Notes under the pieces: generated by a model | What the model was told of the DNA's origin: nothing | Databases searched by the model: none | What the model saw: the letters and a program-made list of their open reading frames with translations, nothing else | In this document: positions 39,172-48,987 of the stretch, piece by piece | Position numbering within the stretch: position 1 is the first letter of the stretch | Layout of the letters: each line of letters begins with the position of its first letter | Position numbers and translations under genes: made by a program | Source of the DNA: Labrys sp. KNU-23 | Lineage (GTDB): Bacteria; Pseudomonadota; Alphaproteobacteria; Rhizobiales; Labraceae | Reading direction: 5' to 3' | DNA length: 64,000 nt | NCBI RefSeq assembly: GCF_008330945.1 | Contig: NZ_CP043489.1 | Coordinates: 2,801,501 to 2,865,500 of the forward strand

Positions 39172-40458
39172 ATGTCCACCACCCTCGTCGGCAAGCGCAT
39201 CCTTCTGATCATCGGCGGCGGCATCGCAGCCTATAAGGGCCTTGAGCTGATCCGTCGCCTGCGCGAGCGTGGCGCCGATGTCAGGGCCATCCTCACCAAA
39301 GCCGGCGAGGCTTTCGTCACCCCACTCTCCGTCTCCGCCCTCACCGGCGACAAGGTCTATACCGACCTGTTCTCGCTGACGGACGAAGCAGAGATGGGGC
39401 ATATCGAAATGTCGCGCGACGCCGACCTGCTGGTGGTGGCGCCGGCGACGGCCGACCTGCTCGCCAAGATGGCACAGGGTCTGGCCAATGACCTCGCATC
39501 CACCACGCTTTTGGCCACCGACAAGCGCGTGCTGGTCGCCCCCGCCATGAATGTGCGCATGTGGCTGCACCCCGCCACCCAGCGCAACATCGCCCAGTTG
39601 CGCGACGAGGACGGCGTGCTCTTCGTCGGCCCCAATGATGGCGAGATGGCCTGCGGCGAATATGGGCCGGGCCGACTGGCCGAACCGCTGGAGATCGTCG
39701 CGGCGATCGAGAAGGCCCTGGCGGGGCCGACCTTCATTCCGCTGCCGGGTTCGGTGCGCGCCGATACGCGCCTGCTGCCGGCCAAGATCGGCAAGGACCT
39801 GCCGCTCGCCGGCAAGCATGTGCTGGTGACGGCCGGGCCGACGCATGAGCCGATCGATCCCGTGCGCTATATCGCCAATCGCTCCTCGGGCAAGCAGGGC
39901 TATGCCATCGCGGCGGCCGCCCTGGCTGCCGGGGCTCGCGTCACCCTGGTCTCGGGGCCGGTTTCACTGCTGCCGCCGCCGGGGGTGAATCTGGTGCCGG
40001 TGGAAACCGCGCGCGAGATGCTGGAGGCCGTCAGGACCGCCATGCCGGCCGATATCGGCATCTTTGCGGCGGCGGTGGCCGATTGGCGCGTGGCCGATGC
40101 CGGCGCCCAGAAGATCAAGAAGGGCGCCGAGGGCACGCCGAGCTTCTCGCTGGTGGAAAATCCCGACATCCTGGCCACCATCGCCCAGGACAAGGCGCGC
40201 CGGCCGTCCCTGGTCGTCGGCTTTGCGGCGGAGACCGAGCATGTCGTCGAGCATGCCAAGGCCAAGCTCGCCCGCAAGGGCTGCGATCTCATCGTCGCTA
40301 ACGACGTCTCGCCCGAAAGCGGCGTGATGGGCGGAGACCGCAACCGCGTTCATCTGGTTTCGGCCTCTGGGGTCGAGACCTGGCCCGACATGGACAAAGA
40401 TGCGGTTGCCCGGGCCCTGGTGGCCCGCTTCGGCGAAATGGCCAATGCCACGGCGTGA
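39172..40458 (+). CDS. coaBC: Bifunctional phosphopantothenoylcysteine decarboxylase/synthetase
   Basis: A 428-aa CoaBC fusion, making 4'-phosphopantetheine from phosphopantothenate and cysteine in coenzyme A synthesis. The CoaC part (about 1-190) has IIGGGIAAYKGLELIRRL, the flavin-binding HIEMSRDADLLVVAPATADLLAKMAQGLANDLAS and the PAMN..MW.HPAT motif. The CoaB part (about 200-428) has VLVTAGPTHEPIDPVRYIANRSSGKQGYAIA. ATG 39172 fits the family N-terminus. dut follows on the same strand after a repeat-filled spacer, the usual alphaproteobacterial order. Confidence 0.96.
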   Translation: MSTTLVGKRILLIIGGGIAAYKGLELIRRLRERGADVRAILTKAGEAFVTPLSVSALTGDKVYTDLFSLTDEAEMGHIEMSRDADLLVVAPATADLLAKMAQGLANDLASTTLLATDKRVLVAPAMNVRMWLHPATQRNIAQLRDEDGVLFVGPNDGEMACGEYGPGRLAEPLEIVAAIEKALAGPTFIPLPGSVRADTRLLPAKIGKDLPLAGKHVLVTAGPTHEPIDPVRYIANRSSGKQGYAIAAAALAAGARVTLVSGPVSLLPPPGVNLVPVETAREMLEAVRTAMPADIGIFAAAVADWRVADAGAQKIKKGAEGTPSFSLVENPDILATIAQDKARRPSLVVGFAAETEHVVEHAKAKLARKGCDLIVANDVSPESGVMGGDRNRVHLVSASGVETWPDMDKDAVARALVARFGEMANATA

Positions 40459-40510
40459 CCGGGGTCGAGTCTTCGGGGGGGACCGAAAAATCGGGAGAAC
40501 CTCGACTTTT

Positions 40511-40602
40511 TGTCATCACCGGGCTTGTCCCGATGATCCAGGGCCCCCAGTCTCGATGGGTTAGCGGTATCTGGATGCTCGGGACGAGCCTGGGCATGAC
40601 AA
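40511..40602. repeat. TGTCAT-type palindromic element, copy 1
   Basis: TGTCATCACCGGGCTTGTCC..GATGATCCAGGGCCCCC ... CTGGATGCTCGGGACGAGCC..GGGCATGACA. The ends TGTCAT/ATGACA are inverted, and two inner dyads surround a variable middle. The same scheme occurs at 56441-56528. Such elements are common in Alphaproteobacteria intergenic DNA. It sits between coaBC and dut. Confidence 0.75.
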
Positions 40603-40639
40603 CGGTGGAGCTATTCTGGGCCGCGTCGCGAGTTTTGAG

Positions 40640-40716
40640 ACAGGCTCTTCAGACCCGCCTACGCCATCACCTGTCCCCACGATTTTGAAACAGGCGGGTC
40701 TGGAGACCCGCCTTCT
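40640..40716. repeat. Paired hairpin units, copy F (left unit eroded)
   Basis: The right unit has the dyad GGCGGGTCT-GG-AGACCCGCC (40693-40712) followed by TTC. The left unit keeps CAGACCCGCCT (40650-40660), the inverted match of AGGCGGGTCTG. The core TCTGGAGA is the same as in copy E although the arms differ. It is located just before dut. Confidence 0.7.
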
Positions 40717-40729
40717 ATGCAGGATTGCC

Positions 40730-41188
40730 ATGACACTGACCATTCCCGTCAAGAAACTCCCCCATGCCGGCGACCTGCCGCTGCCTGCCTATCAGAGCGA
40801 GGGAGCGGCGGGTCTCGACCTGCCGGCCGCGCTGGGGCCGGGGGAAACCCTGGTTCTTGCACCGATGATGCGTGCTCTGGTGCCGACCGGGCTGGTTTTC
40901 CAAATTCCACAGGGCTATGAAGGACAAGTGCGCCCACGTTCCGGATTGGCTGTGAAAAGCGGAATTACCGTTTTGAACGCACCCGGTACGATAGACGCCG
41001 ATTATCGCGGTGAGATTAAAGTCGCCCTGATCAATCTGAGTGTAGAATCCTTCGCCATCACCCATGGCATGCGAATCGCCCAGTTGGTCATTGCACCGGT
41101 GACGTTGTCTGTCCTGGTCGAAACGGCGGAAGTCGATTCGACCGTTCGCGGCAGCGGCGGCTTTGGTTCGACGGGCACCGCGACCTAA
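40730..41188 (+). CDS. dut: dUTP diphosphatase
   Basis: A 152-aa homotrimeric dUTPase converting dUTP to dUMP and PPi, keeping uracil out of DNA. All five family motifs are visible: AGLDLPAA (1), PRSGLAVK (2), LNAPGTIDADYRGEIKV (3), RIAQLVI (4) and RGSGGFGSTG (5). ATG 40730 begins a typical N-terminus, and the frame extending upstream runs through the hairpin repeat. It follows coaBC on the same strand. Confidence 0.96.
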   Translation: MTLTIPVKKLPHAGDLPLPAYQSEGAAGLDLPAALGPGETLVLAPMMRALVPTGLVFQIPQGYEGQVRPRSGLAVKSGITVLNAPGTIDADYRGEIKVALINLSVESFAITHGMRIAQLVIAPVTLSVLVETAEVDSTVRGSGGFGSTGTAT

Positions 41189-41287
41189 AGCGTTTTGCGG
41201 TTCGAAAGAATCATTCGAATCGCAAGGACGCGTCGGAACGAGAAGTCAGAGCAAATGGGCGTTCAGTCTTGAACGCTCTTTGCTCTG
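41189..41287 (-). repeat. Intergenic mosaic repeat, copy c (reverse orientation)
   Basis: AAGCGTTTTGCGGTT ... GAATCGCAAGGACGCGT..GAACGAGAAGTCAGAGCAAA.GGGCGTTCA..TTGAACGC.CTTTGCTCT is the reverse complement of the 16724-16822 copy with scattered changes. It starts at the base after the dut stop and ends 26 bp before the Rrf2 gene. Confidence 0.8.
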
Positions 41288-41313
41288 AAATAGGACCGTA
41301 TCAGGGGGTCGAC

Positions 41314-41763
41314 ATGCAGTTGCTTTCGCGCCGTTCCTTGCTTGGCCTCGCCGCCGTGGTCGATATCGCCCACCATTCGAGGCCCACGCCGGTCGCCGCC
41401 AAGGCTCTTGCTTCCCGGCATGCCTTGCCGCCGCGCCATCTGGAAACCTTGCTGCAGACCCTGGTGCGCCACAACATCCTCAAGGGCGTACGCGGGCCGC
41501 GCGGTGGCTATGAGTTGGCGCGCGAGCGGCGGCGCATCAGTGTCGGCGACATCGTGCGCGCGGCGATGACGGATGCCGCCGGCGAGGAGGATCCCGCGCC
41601 GGTCTCCACTCTCGTCGATCAGATCATCGCGCCGGCGGTCAACCAGGCCTCGCAGTCCTTCCTGGCCGAACTCGACCAGATCACCGTCGAGGACCTCTGC
41701 CGGGATGCCGAGCGCAAGCACGTCTTCGGCGGTACGCCTGCCAATATCGACTTTGCGATCTGA
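41314..41763 (+). CDS. Rrf2-family regulator without Fe-S cysteines
   Basis: A 149-aa Rrf2-family winged-helix protein (LLGLAAVVDIAHHSRPTPVAAKALASRHALPPRHLETLLQTLVRHNILKGVRGPRGGYELARE). The three cysteines that bind the cluster in IscR/NsrR are missing; one cysteine (EDLCRDAE) remains near the end. That makes it CymR-like, a class that controls cysteine synthesis together with CysK in Firmicutes. It is directly upstream of cysK (121 bp), so cysK control is likely but inferred. ATG 41314 has AGGGGG 5 nt before it. Confidence 0.88.
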   Translation: MQLLSRRSLLGLAAVVDIAHHSRPTPVAAKALASRHALPPRHLETLLQTLVRHNILKGVRGPRGGYELARERRRISVGDIVRAAMTDAAGEEDPAPVSTLVDQIIAPAVNQASQSFLAELDQITVEDLCRDAERKHVFGGTPANIDFAI

Positions 41764-41883
41764 CGGCTCGATTTGAAGATCTGGTCATCTAAAAAACATC
41801 AAGGATCTGTAATTCAACATTAACCTCGACATTTTCGTGGATTAATGCTGAATTCCAGCCGCTTTCAATCAAGGACGTTCCCC

Positions 41884-42846
<963 letters not shown>

Positions 42847-42890
42847 GGCAATCCTGGCGACTTTGGCCCTCAAGAGGTCTGATGACAGAA

Positions 42891-42926
42891 AAACACCCCG
42901 TCCAACTGGCCGGGGTGTTTGTTTTT
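42891..42926. terminator. Bidirectional intrinsic terminator, cysK and the DUF2076 gene
   Basis: AAACACCCCG - TCCAACTGGC - CGGGGTGTTT then GTTTTT: a perfect 10-bp stem with U-runs on both strands (TTTTTCTG on the minus strand). It lies between two convergent genes. Confidence 0.9.
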
Positions 42927-42962
42927 AAAGTCGATGAAGGCCGGTGGCCTCAGGATCAACAC

Positions 42963-43607
42963 TCAGATCCAGCTGTCGTCGCTGCCGCCGGAATCGTCCG
43001 AATCGTAATCGCCATCATCGTCGTCGTCATTCGAATCGTAGCTGGCGTCGCGCACATTGTCGTCGTTGTCGCGGCCCTTGTCGGCGTTTTCGTTGATGAT
43101 GGTCTCGTTGATGGTGGTGTTGCCGCCGCCGCCAAACGGGCTCGAGCCGCCGAGCAGGCCGCCGCCTCCACCGAACATCGAGCGCACACCCTCGAACAGC
43201 AACGCGCCGCCAGCGACGCCGGCCGCCGTCTGTAGGGCGCCCTGCAGGAAGCCGCCGCCGCGCGCGGGCTGCTCGGCCTGCTGCGGAGGAACCGGCTGCT
43301 GGGCCTGGTTGCGCTGGCCGCTGAAGCCCTGCAGGGCCGAGCCGGCGCGTTCGATGAAGGATTGCGGCTGCTCGGGCTGCGGAGGGGGCTGCTGGGCGGC
43401 TGTCTCGGCAGCCTGAACCTTGGCATGGGCCTCGCGCAAGGCGTGGTCCTGCACCAGAACCGTCTGCACCAGCGCATAGGCCGCACCGGGCGAGCGGGCC
43501 ATCTCGGCCGCAATGGCGGCCTCGGCCTCGGCATCGCGCCCGGTCGGGGCGGAACTGCGCAGGCGATTGAACAGGTCCTCGATAAGGGATTTTTCGTTGG
43601 GGGTCAT
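42963..43607 (-). CDS. DUF2076-family protein
   Basis: A 214-aa DUF2076 protein. The N-terminus MTPNEKSLIEDLFNRLR... with the helical region (1-70) is the family core. A Gln/Pro-rich linker (70-115) is followed by a Gly-rich stretch GGGFLQGALQTAAGVAGGALLFEGVRSMFGGGGG (about 116-150), then an Asn/Asp-rich tail ending in a long run of Asp and Ser and SDDSWI. The tail is strongly acidic and probably disordered. The family is of unknown function and often periplasm- or membrane-associated. AAGGAGAG precedes ATG 43607. Confidence 0.85.
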   Translation of the reverse strand: MTPNEKSLIEDLFNRLRSSAPTGRDAEAEAAIAAEMARSPGAAYALVQTVLVQDHALREAHAKVQAAETAAQQPPPQPEQPQSFIERAGSALQGFSGQRNQAQQPVPPQQAEQPARGGGFLQGALQTAAGVAGGALLFEGVRSMFGGGGGLLGGSSPFGGGGNTTINETIINENADKGRDNDDNVRDASYDSNDDDDDGDYDSDDSGGSDDSWI

Positions 43608-43777
43608 CCTGACTCTCCTTCGCGGCTGCGTCCTGACGGGGGTGGCCGCAATGCCTCCCATGTGGGTGCCTGGTTTCTATCGGACAAGAACCTGCCGGAA
43701 ATGGGGCGCGTTACAAAGGATTAATGCCTTGGAAGCGTGGACACAGCGACCAGCGAGCATGTCGCGGTGTCCGCGCT

Positions 43778-43803
43778 CCCCGGGCAGACAAGTCTGCCCG
43801 GGG
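43778..43803 (-). terminator. Hairpin directly after polA
   Basis: CCCCGGGCAGAC - AA - GTCTGCCCGGGG, a 12-bp perfect stem 2 bp past the polA stop (polA runs on the minus strand). It has no U-tract, so it may act as a transcript end stabiliser. Its core GACAAGTC and CGCGCTCC flank recall the hairpin-unit family seen elsewhere. Confidence 0.45.
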
Positions 43804-43804
43804 A

Positions 43805-46789
43805 TCAATGCGCCTCTTCCCAATTGCTGGCGGCCCGTGCCTCGACCTGCAGCGGCACTTTGAGCTGCAGGGCCGGAAGCGCGGCGTGCTCCATCACCTG
43901 GGAGACCACCGGCAGCGTCGCCTCGACTTCCTCCTCCGGTGCCTCGAAGACCAGTTCGTCATGCACCTGCAGCAGCATCTTGGCCGAGAGCCCGGCCTTG
44001 AGGAGGGCGGCGTCCATGCGGCTCATGGCGCGGCGGATGACGTCGGAGGCGGAGCCCTGGATCGGCGCGTTGATGGATTGCCGCTCGACGAAGGCCCGTT
44101 CGGACGGGTTCTTCGATTCGATCGCCGGAAAATGCATCTTGCGGCCGAAGACGGTCTCGACATAGCCGTTCGCACGGCATTCTGCCTTCATCCGGTCCAT
44201 ATAGTCGCGGATGCCGGGAAAGCGCTCGAAATACTTCTTGATATAGGCGCTCGCCTCTTCGCGCGGGATGGAGAGCTGGTTGGCGAGCCCGAAGGCCGAG
44301 ATGCCGTAGATGATACCGAAATTAATGGCCTTGGCGCGCCGCCGCACCAGCGGATCCATGCCCTGCACCGGCACGCCGAACATCTCCGAAGCGGTCATGG
44401 CGTGGATGTCGACGCCGTCCTCGAAGGCCTTGGTCAACTGCGGGATCTCGGCGACATGGGCGAGTACGCGCAGCTCGATCTGCGAATAGTCGGCCGAGAT
44501 CAGCTTGGCGCCGGGCGCTGCGATGAAGGCCGAGCGGATCTTGCGCCCTTCCTCGGTGCGCACCGGAATGTTCTGCAGGTTGGGCTCGGAGGAGGACAGG
44601 CGTCCGGTGGTGGTCGCCGCCAGGGAGTAGGAGGTGTGGACCCGGCCCGACTTCGGGTTCACATAAGTGGGCAGGGCGTCGGTATAGGTCGATTTGAGCT
44701 TGGTGAGCTGGCGCCAGGCCACGATGCGTCGCGGCAGTTCCAGGCCCTGGTCGGCCAGGTCCTCCAGGATCTGGGCCGAGGTCGCCCATTGGCCGGTGGG
44801 GGTCTTCTTGCCGCCGGGCAGACCCATCTTGCCGAACAGAATGTCGCCGAGCTGCTTGGGCGAGCCGACATTGAAGTTCTCGCCGGCAAGCTCGTGGATC
44901 TCGGCCTCGAGCCGGGCGGCGCTCTGGGCGAATTCGCCCGACAGGCGTGCCAGGATCTGGCGGTCGATCATGATGCCGCGCGATTCCATCTTGGCGAGCA
45001 CGGCGACGAGCGGACGCTCCAGCGTCTCGTAGATGGTGACCAGGCCTTCGGCGACCAGGCGGGCCTTGAGCAGCAGCCACAGCCGCAGGGTGACGTCGGC
45101 ATCCTCGGCGGCATAGGCGGTAGCGCGCTCGATGGTGACCTGGTCGAAGCCGATCAGCGACTTGCCGGAGCCGCAGACTTCGGAAAAAGCGATCGGCTTA
45201 TGGCCGAAATGGCGCACGGACAACTCGTCCATGCCGTGATTGCCGCGCCCGCCATCGACGACATAGGACATCAGCATGGTGTCGTCATAGGGCGCGACCT
45301 TGACGTTCTCCTCGCCCATCACCAGCGTGTCATATTTGAGATTCTGGCCGATCTTCAGCACGCCGGGATCTTCGAGCAGGCCCTTCAGCCGCTTCAGCGC
45401 CTCCGACACGTCGACCTGCCCGGCCATCATGCCGCCGCCGAACAGGTCCGCCTTGTCGCGATGGCGCAGGGGCACATAGCAGGCCTTGCCTGGCTCGACC
45501 GACAGGGAGAAGCCGACGAGATCGGCCTGCAGCGCGTCGAGCGAGGTGGTCTCGGTGTCGAAGGCGACATAGCCGAGTTCGCGGGCCCTGCTGATCCAGC
45601 CGTCGAGCGCTTCCAGGGTGGCGACGGTCTCGTAGGAGCCGGCCTCGAAGGGAATGGCGGTGAGCCTGGCCTTGACGCTTTCCACCACGGCGGAGGGCGT
45701 GCCGGCCCCCGTGGCAACCGCAGGAGCGGGAGAGACGCCGTCCGCGCCCGGCTTGGGCGCCGGCGTCCGGGCCGGGGCGGGCGAGAAATCGCTGTCGGGG
45801 ATCTTCAGCGCCTCGTCGGCCGCGATATCGGCGACGTCGAGGCCGGCATCCTCGGCGATGCGGCGGGTCAGGGTGGAGAACTCCATCGCCTTCAGGAAGG
45901 CGATGGCGCCCTTGGCGTCGAGCCCGGGGGCGATCAGGTCCTCGATCGGCGTCTCCAGGGTGACGTCGGTGACGAGCTTCACCAGTTCGCGCGAGATGCG
46001 GGCGAGCTTGACGTTTTCGGGGTCGGTCAGGCTCTCGCGGCGCTTGGGCTGCTTGATCTCGCCCGCGCGGGCGAGGAGCCCTTCCAGGTCGCCATATTCG
46101 TTGATGAGCTGCGCCGCCGTCTTGACGCCGATGCCGGGCACGCCGGGGACATTGTCGGTGGAATCGCCGGCCAGGGCCTGCACATCCACCACCTTGTCGG
46201 GCGTCACGCCGAACTTCTCCAGCACCTCGGGCTCGGCGATCAGGCGCTCGGGACGCGAGCCCTTGGCCTTCTGGTCGCCGGAAGCCGGATCGAACATCAC
46301 CACGCCGGGCTGGATGAGCTGCATCAAATCCTTGTCGGCCGAGACGATGGTCACGTCGGCGCCGGCCTTGACGGCGATGTCGCAATAGGTGGCGATCAGA
46401 TCATCGGCCTCGTAGCGGGACTGTTCCACCGGTTTCAGGCCGAAGGCGCGTACGGCAACCCGCATCAGCGGGAATTGCGGCACCAGCTCTTCCGGGGGCG
46501 GGGGACGGTGGCCCTTATAGGGCGGGTAGATCTCCTTGCGGAAGGAGTCTTCCGACTTGTCGAAGATGATGCCGAGATGGGTGGGCTGCTTGCCCATCAC
46601 CCCTTCCTTGATCATCTTGTGCAGCACGTTGCAGAACAGGCGCACCGCCCCCGTCGGCAGGCGGTCGGAGCGGTAATTGTAGCGGGCGTCCTGGTTGATC
46701 GACTGGAAATAGGCCCGGAAGATGAAGGATGAGCCGTCGACCAGGAAGACGTGGTCGCCCTTTCCGGGGGGGCGCGGAGCAGGAGTCAT
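43805..46789 (-). CDS. polA: DNA polymerase I
   Basis: A 994-aa PolA used in Okazaki-fragment maturation and repair. Domains in order: 5'-3' nuclease (about 1-310, FLVDGSSFIFRAYF ... DDLIATYC ... SADKDLMQL ... GDSTDNVPGVPGIGVKTAAQL), a long Ala/Pro-rich linker (about 345-375), a 3'-5' exonuclease with active residues retained (YVAFDTETTSLD, GQNLKYDT, YAAEDADVT), and polymerase motifs A (DYSQIELRVLAHVA), B (RRRAKAINFGIIYGIS) and C (VHDELVFE). ATG 46789 begins the family N-terminus; the open frame runs a further 67 codons upstream through repeat H with no match. It is divergent from the ThiF-like gene. Confidence 0.97.
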   Translation of the reverse strand: MTPAPRPPGKGDHVFLVDGSSFIFRAYFQSINQDARYNYRSDRLPTGAVRLFCNVLHKMIKEGVMGKQPTHLGIIFDKSEDSFRKEIYPPYKGHRPPPPEELVPQFPLMRVAVRAFGLKPVEQSRYEADDLIATYCDIAVKAGADVTIVSADKDLMQLIQPGVVMFDPASGDQKAKGSRPERLIAEPEVLEKFGVTPDKVVDVQALAGDSTDNVPGVPGIGVKTAAQLINEYGDLEGLLARAGEIKQPKRRESLTDPENVKLARISRELVKLVTDVTLETPIEDLIAPGLDAKGAIAFLKAMEFSTLTRRIAEDAGLDVADIAADEALKIPDSDFSPAPARTPAPKPGADGVSPAPAVATGAGTPSAVVESVKARLTAIPFEAGSYETVATLEALDGWISRARELGYVAFDTETTSLDALQADLVGFSLSVEPGKACYVPLRHRDKADLFGGGMMAGQVDVSEALKRLKGLLEDPGVLKIGQNLKYDTLVMGEENVKVAPYDDTMLMSYVVDGGRGNHGMDELSVRHFGHKPIAFSEVCGSGKSLIGFDQVTIERATAYAAEDADVTLRLWLLLKARLVAEGLVTIYETLERPLVAVLAKMESRGIMIDRQILARLSGEFAQSAARLEAEIHELAGENFNVGSPKQLGDILFGKMGLPGGKKTPTGQWATSAQILEDLADQGLELPRRIVAWRQLTKLKSTYTDALPTYVNPKSGRVHTSYSLAATTTGRLSSSEPNLQNIPVRTEEGRKIRSAFIAAPGAKLISADYSQIELRVLAHVAEIPQLTKAFEDGVDIHAMTASEMFGVPVQGMDPLVRRRAKAINFGIIYGISAFGLANQLSIPREEASAYIKKYFERFPGIRDYMDRMKAECRANGYVETVFGRKMHFPAIESKNPSERAFVERQSINAPIQGSASDVIRRAMSRMDAALLKAGLSAKMLLQVHDELVFEAPEEEVEATLPVVSQVMEHAALPALQLKVPLQVEARAASNWEEAH

Positions 46790-46893
46790 CAGGGCCTCGT
46801 CTTCGGTCTGTTCAGGACTGATTCTTGGAGCGCGATCATACAGGCTCGCATCGAGAAGGCGAGACCATGGATAGGCCCTCCAATCTTTGGAAA

Positions 46894-47021
46894 GAAGAGG
46901 CGGACGAGACGTCCGCGGTCCCAGCCGGATGCCGCGCCGTTCGGTCTCACACGCAATGGAACGCCCCTTGGTAGCGGAGACACGCCTCATCTGGGGCCGA
47001 GGACATCTCGTCCGCCTCTTC
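46894..47021. repeat. Paired hairpin units, copy H (outward orientation)
   Basis: Left arm 46894-46924 (GAAGAGGCGGACGAGACGTCC then GCGGTCCCAG) and right arm 46991-47021 are inverted copies matching at 28 of 31 positions, separated by 66 nt. The inner dyad is GCGGACG-AGA-CGTCCGC. The units face away from each other, unlike copies A, B and D. It occupies the polA/ThiF-like divergent spacer. Confidence 0.75.
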
Positions 47022-47080
47022 CTCCCAGGAGGGCCCTCCCGGCGATTGCGCCCAACCTTCCGCGCCCCTACATTCGCCCC

Positions 47081-47893
47081 ATGGCATTCTCATCCGAAGA
47101 GCTGGAGCGTTACGCCCGGCATGTCGTCATGCACGAGGTCGGCGGCGCCGGGCAGCAGGCCCTGTCGCGGGCCCGCATCCTGGTGGTCGGCGCTGGCGGG
47201 CTCGGCGCGCCGGTGCTGCTCTATCTGGCGGCGGCGGGCGTCGGCACGCTCGGCATCGCCGACGACGACATCGTCTCGCTTTCCAACCTGCAGCGGCAGA
47301 TCATCCATGCCACGCCCGATATCGGCCGGCCCAAGGTCGAGACGGCAAGCGAGGCGATCGTACGGCTCAATCCGCATGTGACGGTGGTTCCGCATGCCCT
47401 GCGCATCGATCCCGCCAATGCCGCCGGCCTGATCGCTTCCTATGACCTGGTGATCGACGGCTCGGACAATTTCGATACCCGCTATGCCGTCTCCGATGCC
47501 TGTTTCCATGGTCGCAAGCCGCTGATCATGGGGGCGCTTGGCGTGTTCGACGCGATGCTGACCACGTTGCGACCTTTCGAGAGCAATGCTGCCGGTGAGC
47601 CCAACCCGACCTGGCGCTGCCTCTTCCCGCAAAAGCCGCCACCGGGGACCATTCCGAGCTGTTCGGAGGCGGGCGTGCTCGGTGCGTTGGCCGGCGTCGC
47701 CGGCTCGATGATGGCGCTGGAGGCGATCCGCGAAATCGTCGGCTTCGGCACCGGCCTCACCGGCCGCCTGATCCATCTCGATGCGCGCGACATGCGCTTC
47801 GGCGAAACCCTTTATGGCTGGGATCCCGACAACCCCCTGAATGGCGAAGCCGCGCAAGCAACGGGCGAAACGGCGATGGCGCTTCGCGGCTGA
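47081..47893 (+). CDS. ThiF/MoeB/HesA-family adenylyltransferase
   Basis: A 270-aa E1-like enzyme that adenylates the C-terminal glycine of a small sulfur-carrier protein (ThiS or MoaD type). Seen: YARHVVMHEVGGAGQQALSRARILVVGAGGLGAPVLLYLAAAGVG (nucleotide site), SNLQRQIIH (Arg finger), DGSDNFDTRYAVSDAC, and the TIPSCSEAGVLGALAGVAGSMMALEAI block with the catalytic Cys. Only one of the two zinc CxxC pairs of MoeB is obvious, and no rhodanese domain follows. It cannot be decided between molybdopterin and thiamin use from sequence alone. Confidence 0.9.
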   Translation: MAFSSEELERYARHVVMHEVGGAGQQALSRARILVVGAGGLGAPVLLYLAAAGVGTLGIADDDIVSLSNLQRQIIHATPDIGRPKVETASEAIVRLNPHVTVVPHALRIDPANAAGLIASYDLVIDGSDNFDTRYAVSDACFHGRKPLIMGALGVFDAMLTTLRPFESNAAGEPNPTWRCLFPQKPPPGTIPSCSEAGVLGALAGVAGSMMALEAIREIVGFGTGLTGRLIHLDARDMRFGETLYGWDPDNPLNGEAAQATGETAMALRG

Positions 47894-47913
47894 GTATGGC
47901 ATGTCTCGCTGCC

Positions 47914-48273
47914 ATGACCGAACCGCGATCCTATAGCCGCGTCTTTCTGCGCGCCCTCAATCTCGAAGCCCATATCGGCTATTACGAGCATGAGAAGGGC
48001 GTAACCCAGCCCCTGGTCGTGGATGTCGAGTTGACGTTGGCCGAAGCCCGTTTCGGCGACGACGATATCGAGGGCACGATCGATTATGACAAGATCGCCG
48101 CCATCGGCCGGGATCTGGCCGCCAGCCATGTCGACCTGCTCGAGACGTTCGCCGAGCGGCTGGCGCAGCGCTGCCTTGCCTTCGACCGTGCCGCAACCGT
48201 ACGCGTGCATGTCGAAAAGCCGCGCGCCGTGCCGGGCGCCATGGCCGGCGTCGAGATCCTGCGCGTCAAGTAG
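47914..48273 (+). CDS. folB: Dihydroneopterin aldolase
   Basis: A 119-aa FolB, which cleaves 7,8-dihydroneopterin to 6-hydroxymethyl-dihydropterin in folate synthesis. Family features: VFLRALNLEAHIGYYEHEKGVTQPLVVDVELTL, DDIEGTIDYDKIAAIGRDLA, LLETFAERLAQRCL (Glu in the active site) and VRVHVEKPRAVPGAMAGVEI. ATG 47914 is used; ATG 47896 would add six residues. It lies 20 bp after the ThiF-like gene and is probably cotranscribed. Confidence 0.9.
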   Translation: MTEPRSYSRVFLRALNLEAHIGYYEHEKGVTQPLVVDVELTLAEARFGDDDIEGTIDYDKIAAIGRDLAASHVDLLETFAERLAQRCLAFDRAATVRVHVEKPRAVPGAMAGVEILRVK

Positions 48274-48388
48274 CCGGCCGCGGCCGCGATAGCCATCCAA
48301 CTCGATTACAATTTGGCAAGGCTGGGTTCCCAGGCCGGGCGCGTCCCTCTATTTTGCCCGCGATTGTTCAATCGGGTTGAGATTTTCC

Positions 48389-48895
48389 ATGGAAAAAATG
48401 ATCGAGCGCTGCCTTGTCGCCTCGCGCTGGGTGCTGGCGCCCTTCTATATCGGGCTGGTCATCGCCCTGTTCGTCGTCCTGCTGAAGTTCGGGCAGGAAC
48501 TGCTGCATTATGTCGTCGGCGCCTATGGCTTCACCACCGAGGAAACGGTGATCGGCGTGCTGGAGCTGGTCGACCTGGCCCTGCTCGGCAGCTTGATCCT
48601 GATCGTGATCTTCTCGGGCTATGAGAATTTCGTCTCGAAGATCGACGGCACCGAACATCTGTCCTGGCCGTCCTGGATGACGAAGGTCGACTTCGCCGGC
48701 CTCAAGCTCAAGCTGCTGGCCTCGATCGTGCTGATCTCGGCGATCCAGTTGCTCAAGGGCTTCATGCAGATCGAGAAGCTGACCGACCGCGATCTCTATT
48801 GGCTGGTCGGCATCCACATGGTGTTCATGATATCGGGCGTGCTGCTGGCCTTCTCCGACCTGTTGCAGGCCAAGGCTGGCCACCCCGACGACTAA
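48389..48895 (+). CDS. UPF0114/YqhA-family membrane protein
   Basis: A 168-aa inner-membrane protein with four hydrophobic segments (about 14-36, 55-77, 108-126, 137-158). It matches the UPF0114 (YqhA) family, whose role is not known; typical features are the ASRWVLAPFYIGL start, ELVDLALLGSLILIVIFSGYENFVS and the GLKLKLLASIVLISAIQLLKGF block. No Shine-Dalgarno is obvious before the ATG. Confidence 0.9.
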   Translation: MEKMIERCLVASRWVLAPFYIGLVIALFVVLLKFGQELLHYVVGAYGFTTEETVIGVLELVDLALLGSLILIVIFSGYENFVSKIDGTEHLSWPSWMTKVDFAGLKLKLLASIVLISAIQLLKGFMQIEKLTDRDLYWLVGIHMVFMISGVLLAFSDLLQAKAGHPDD

Positions 48896-48987
48896 GGTCG
48901 CGGCTTGGCGCTGCTCGACTGGCCATGCCGCCTTCGGCCGGAAGTCTGGCGCAGCTTCGCCCGGAAGGCAGGCTTCGGGCCGTTTTC

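Noticed and set aside
43778..43803. Classing the polA hairpin as a full member of the 30-nt unit family
   Set aside because: The stem and CGCGCTCC flank are similar, but there is only one unit and the AAGAG start is missing, so it is listed as a hairpin only.
43724..46732. A 1002-codon open frame on the plus strand
   Set aside because: It is the mirror frame of polA on the other strand; the product is rich in Gly/His/Asp with no domain pattern, while the minus frame gives all DNA polymerase I motifs.
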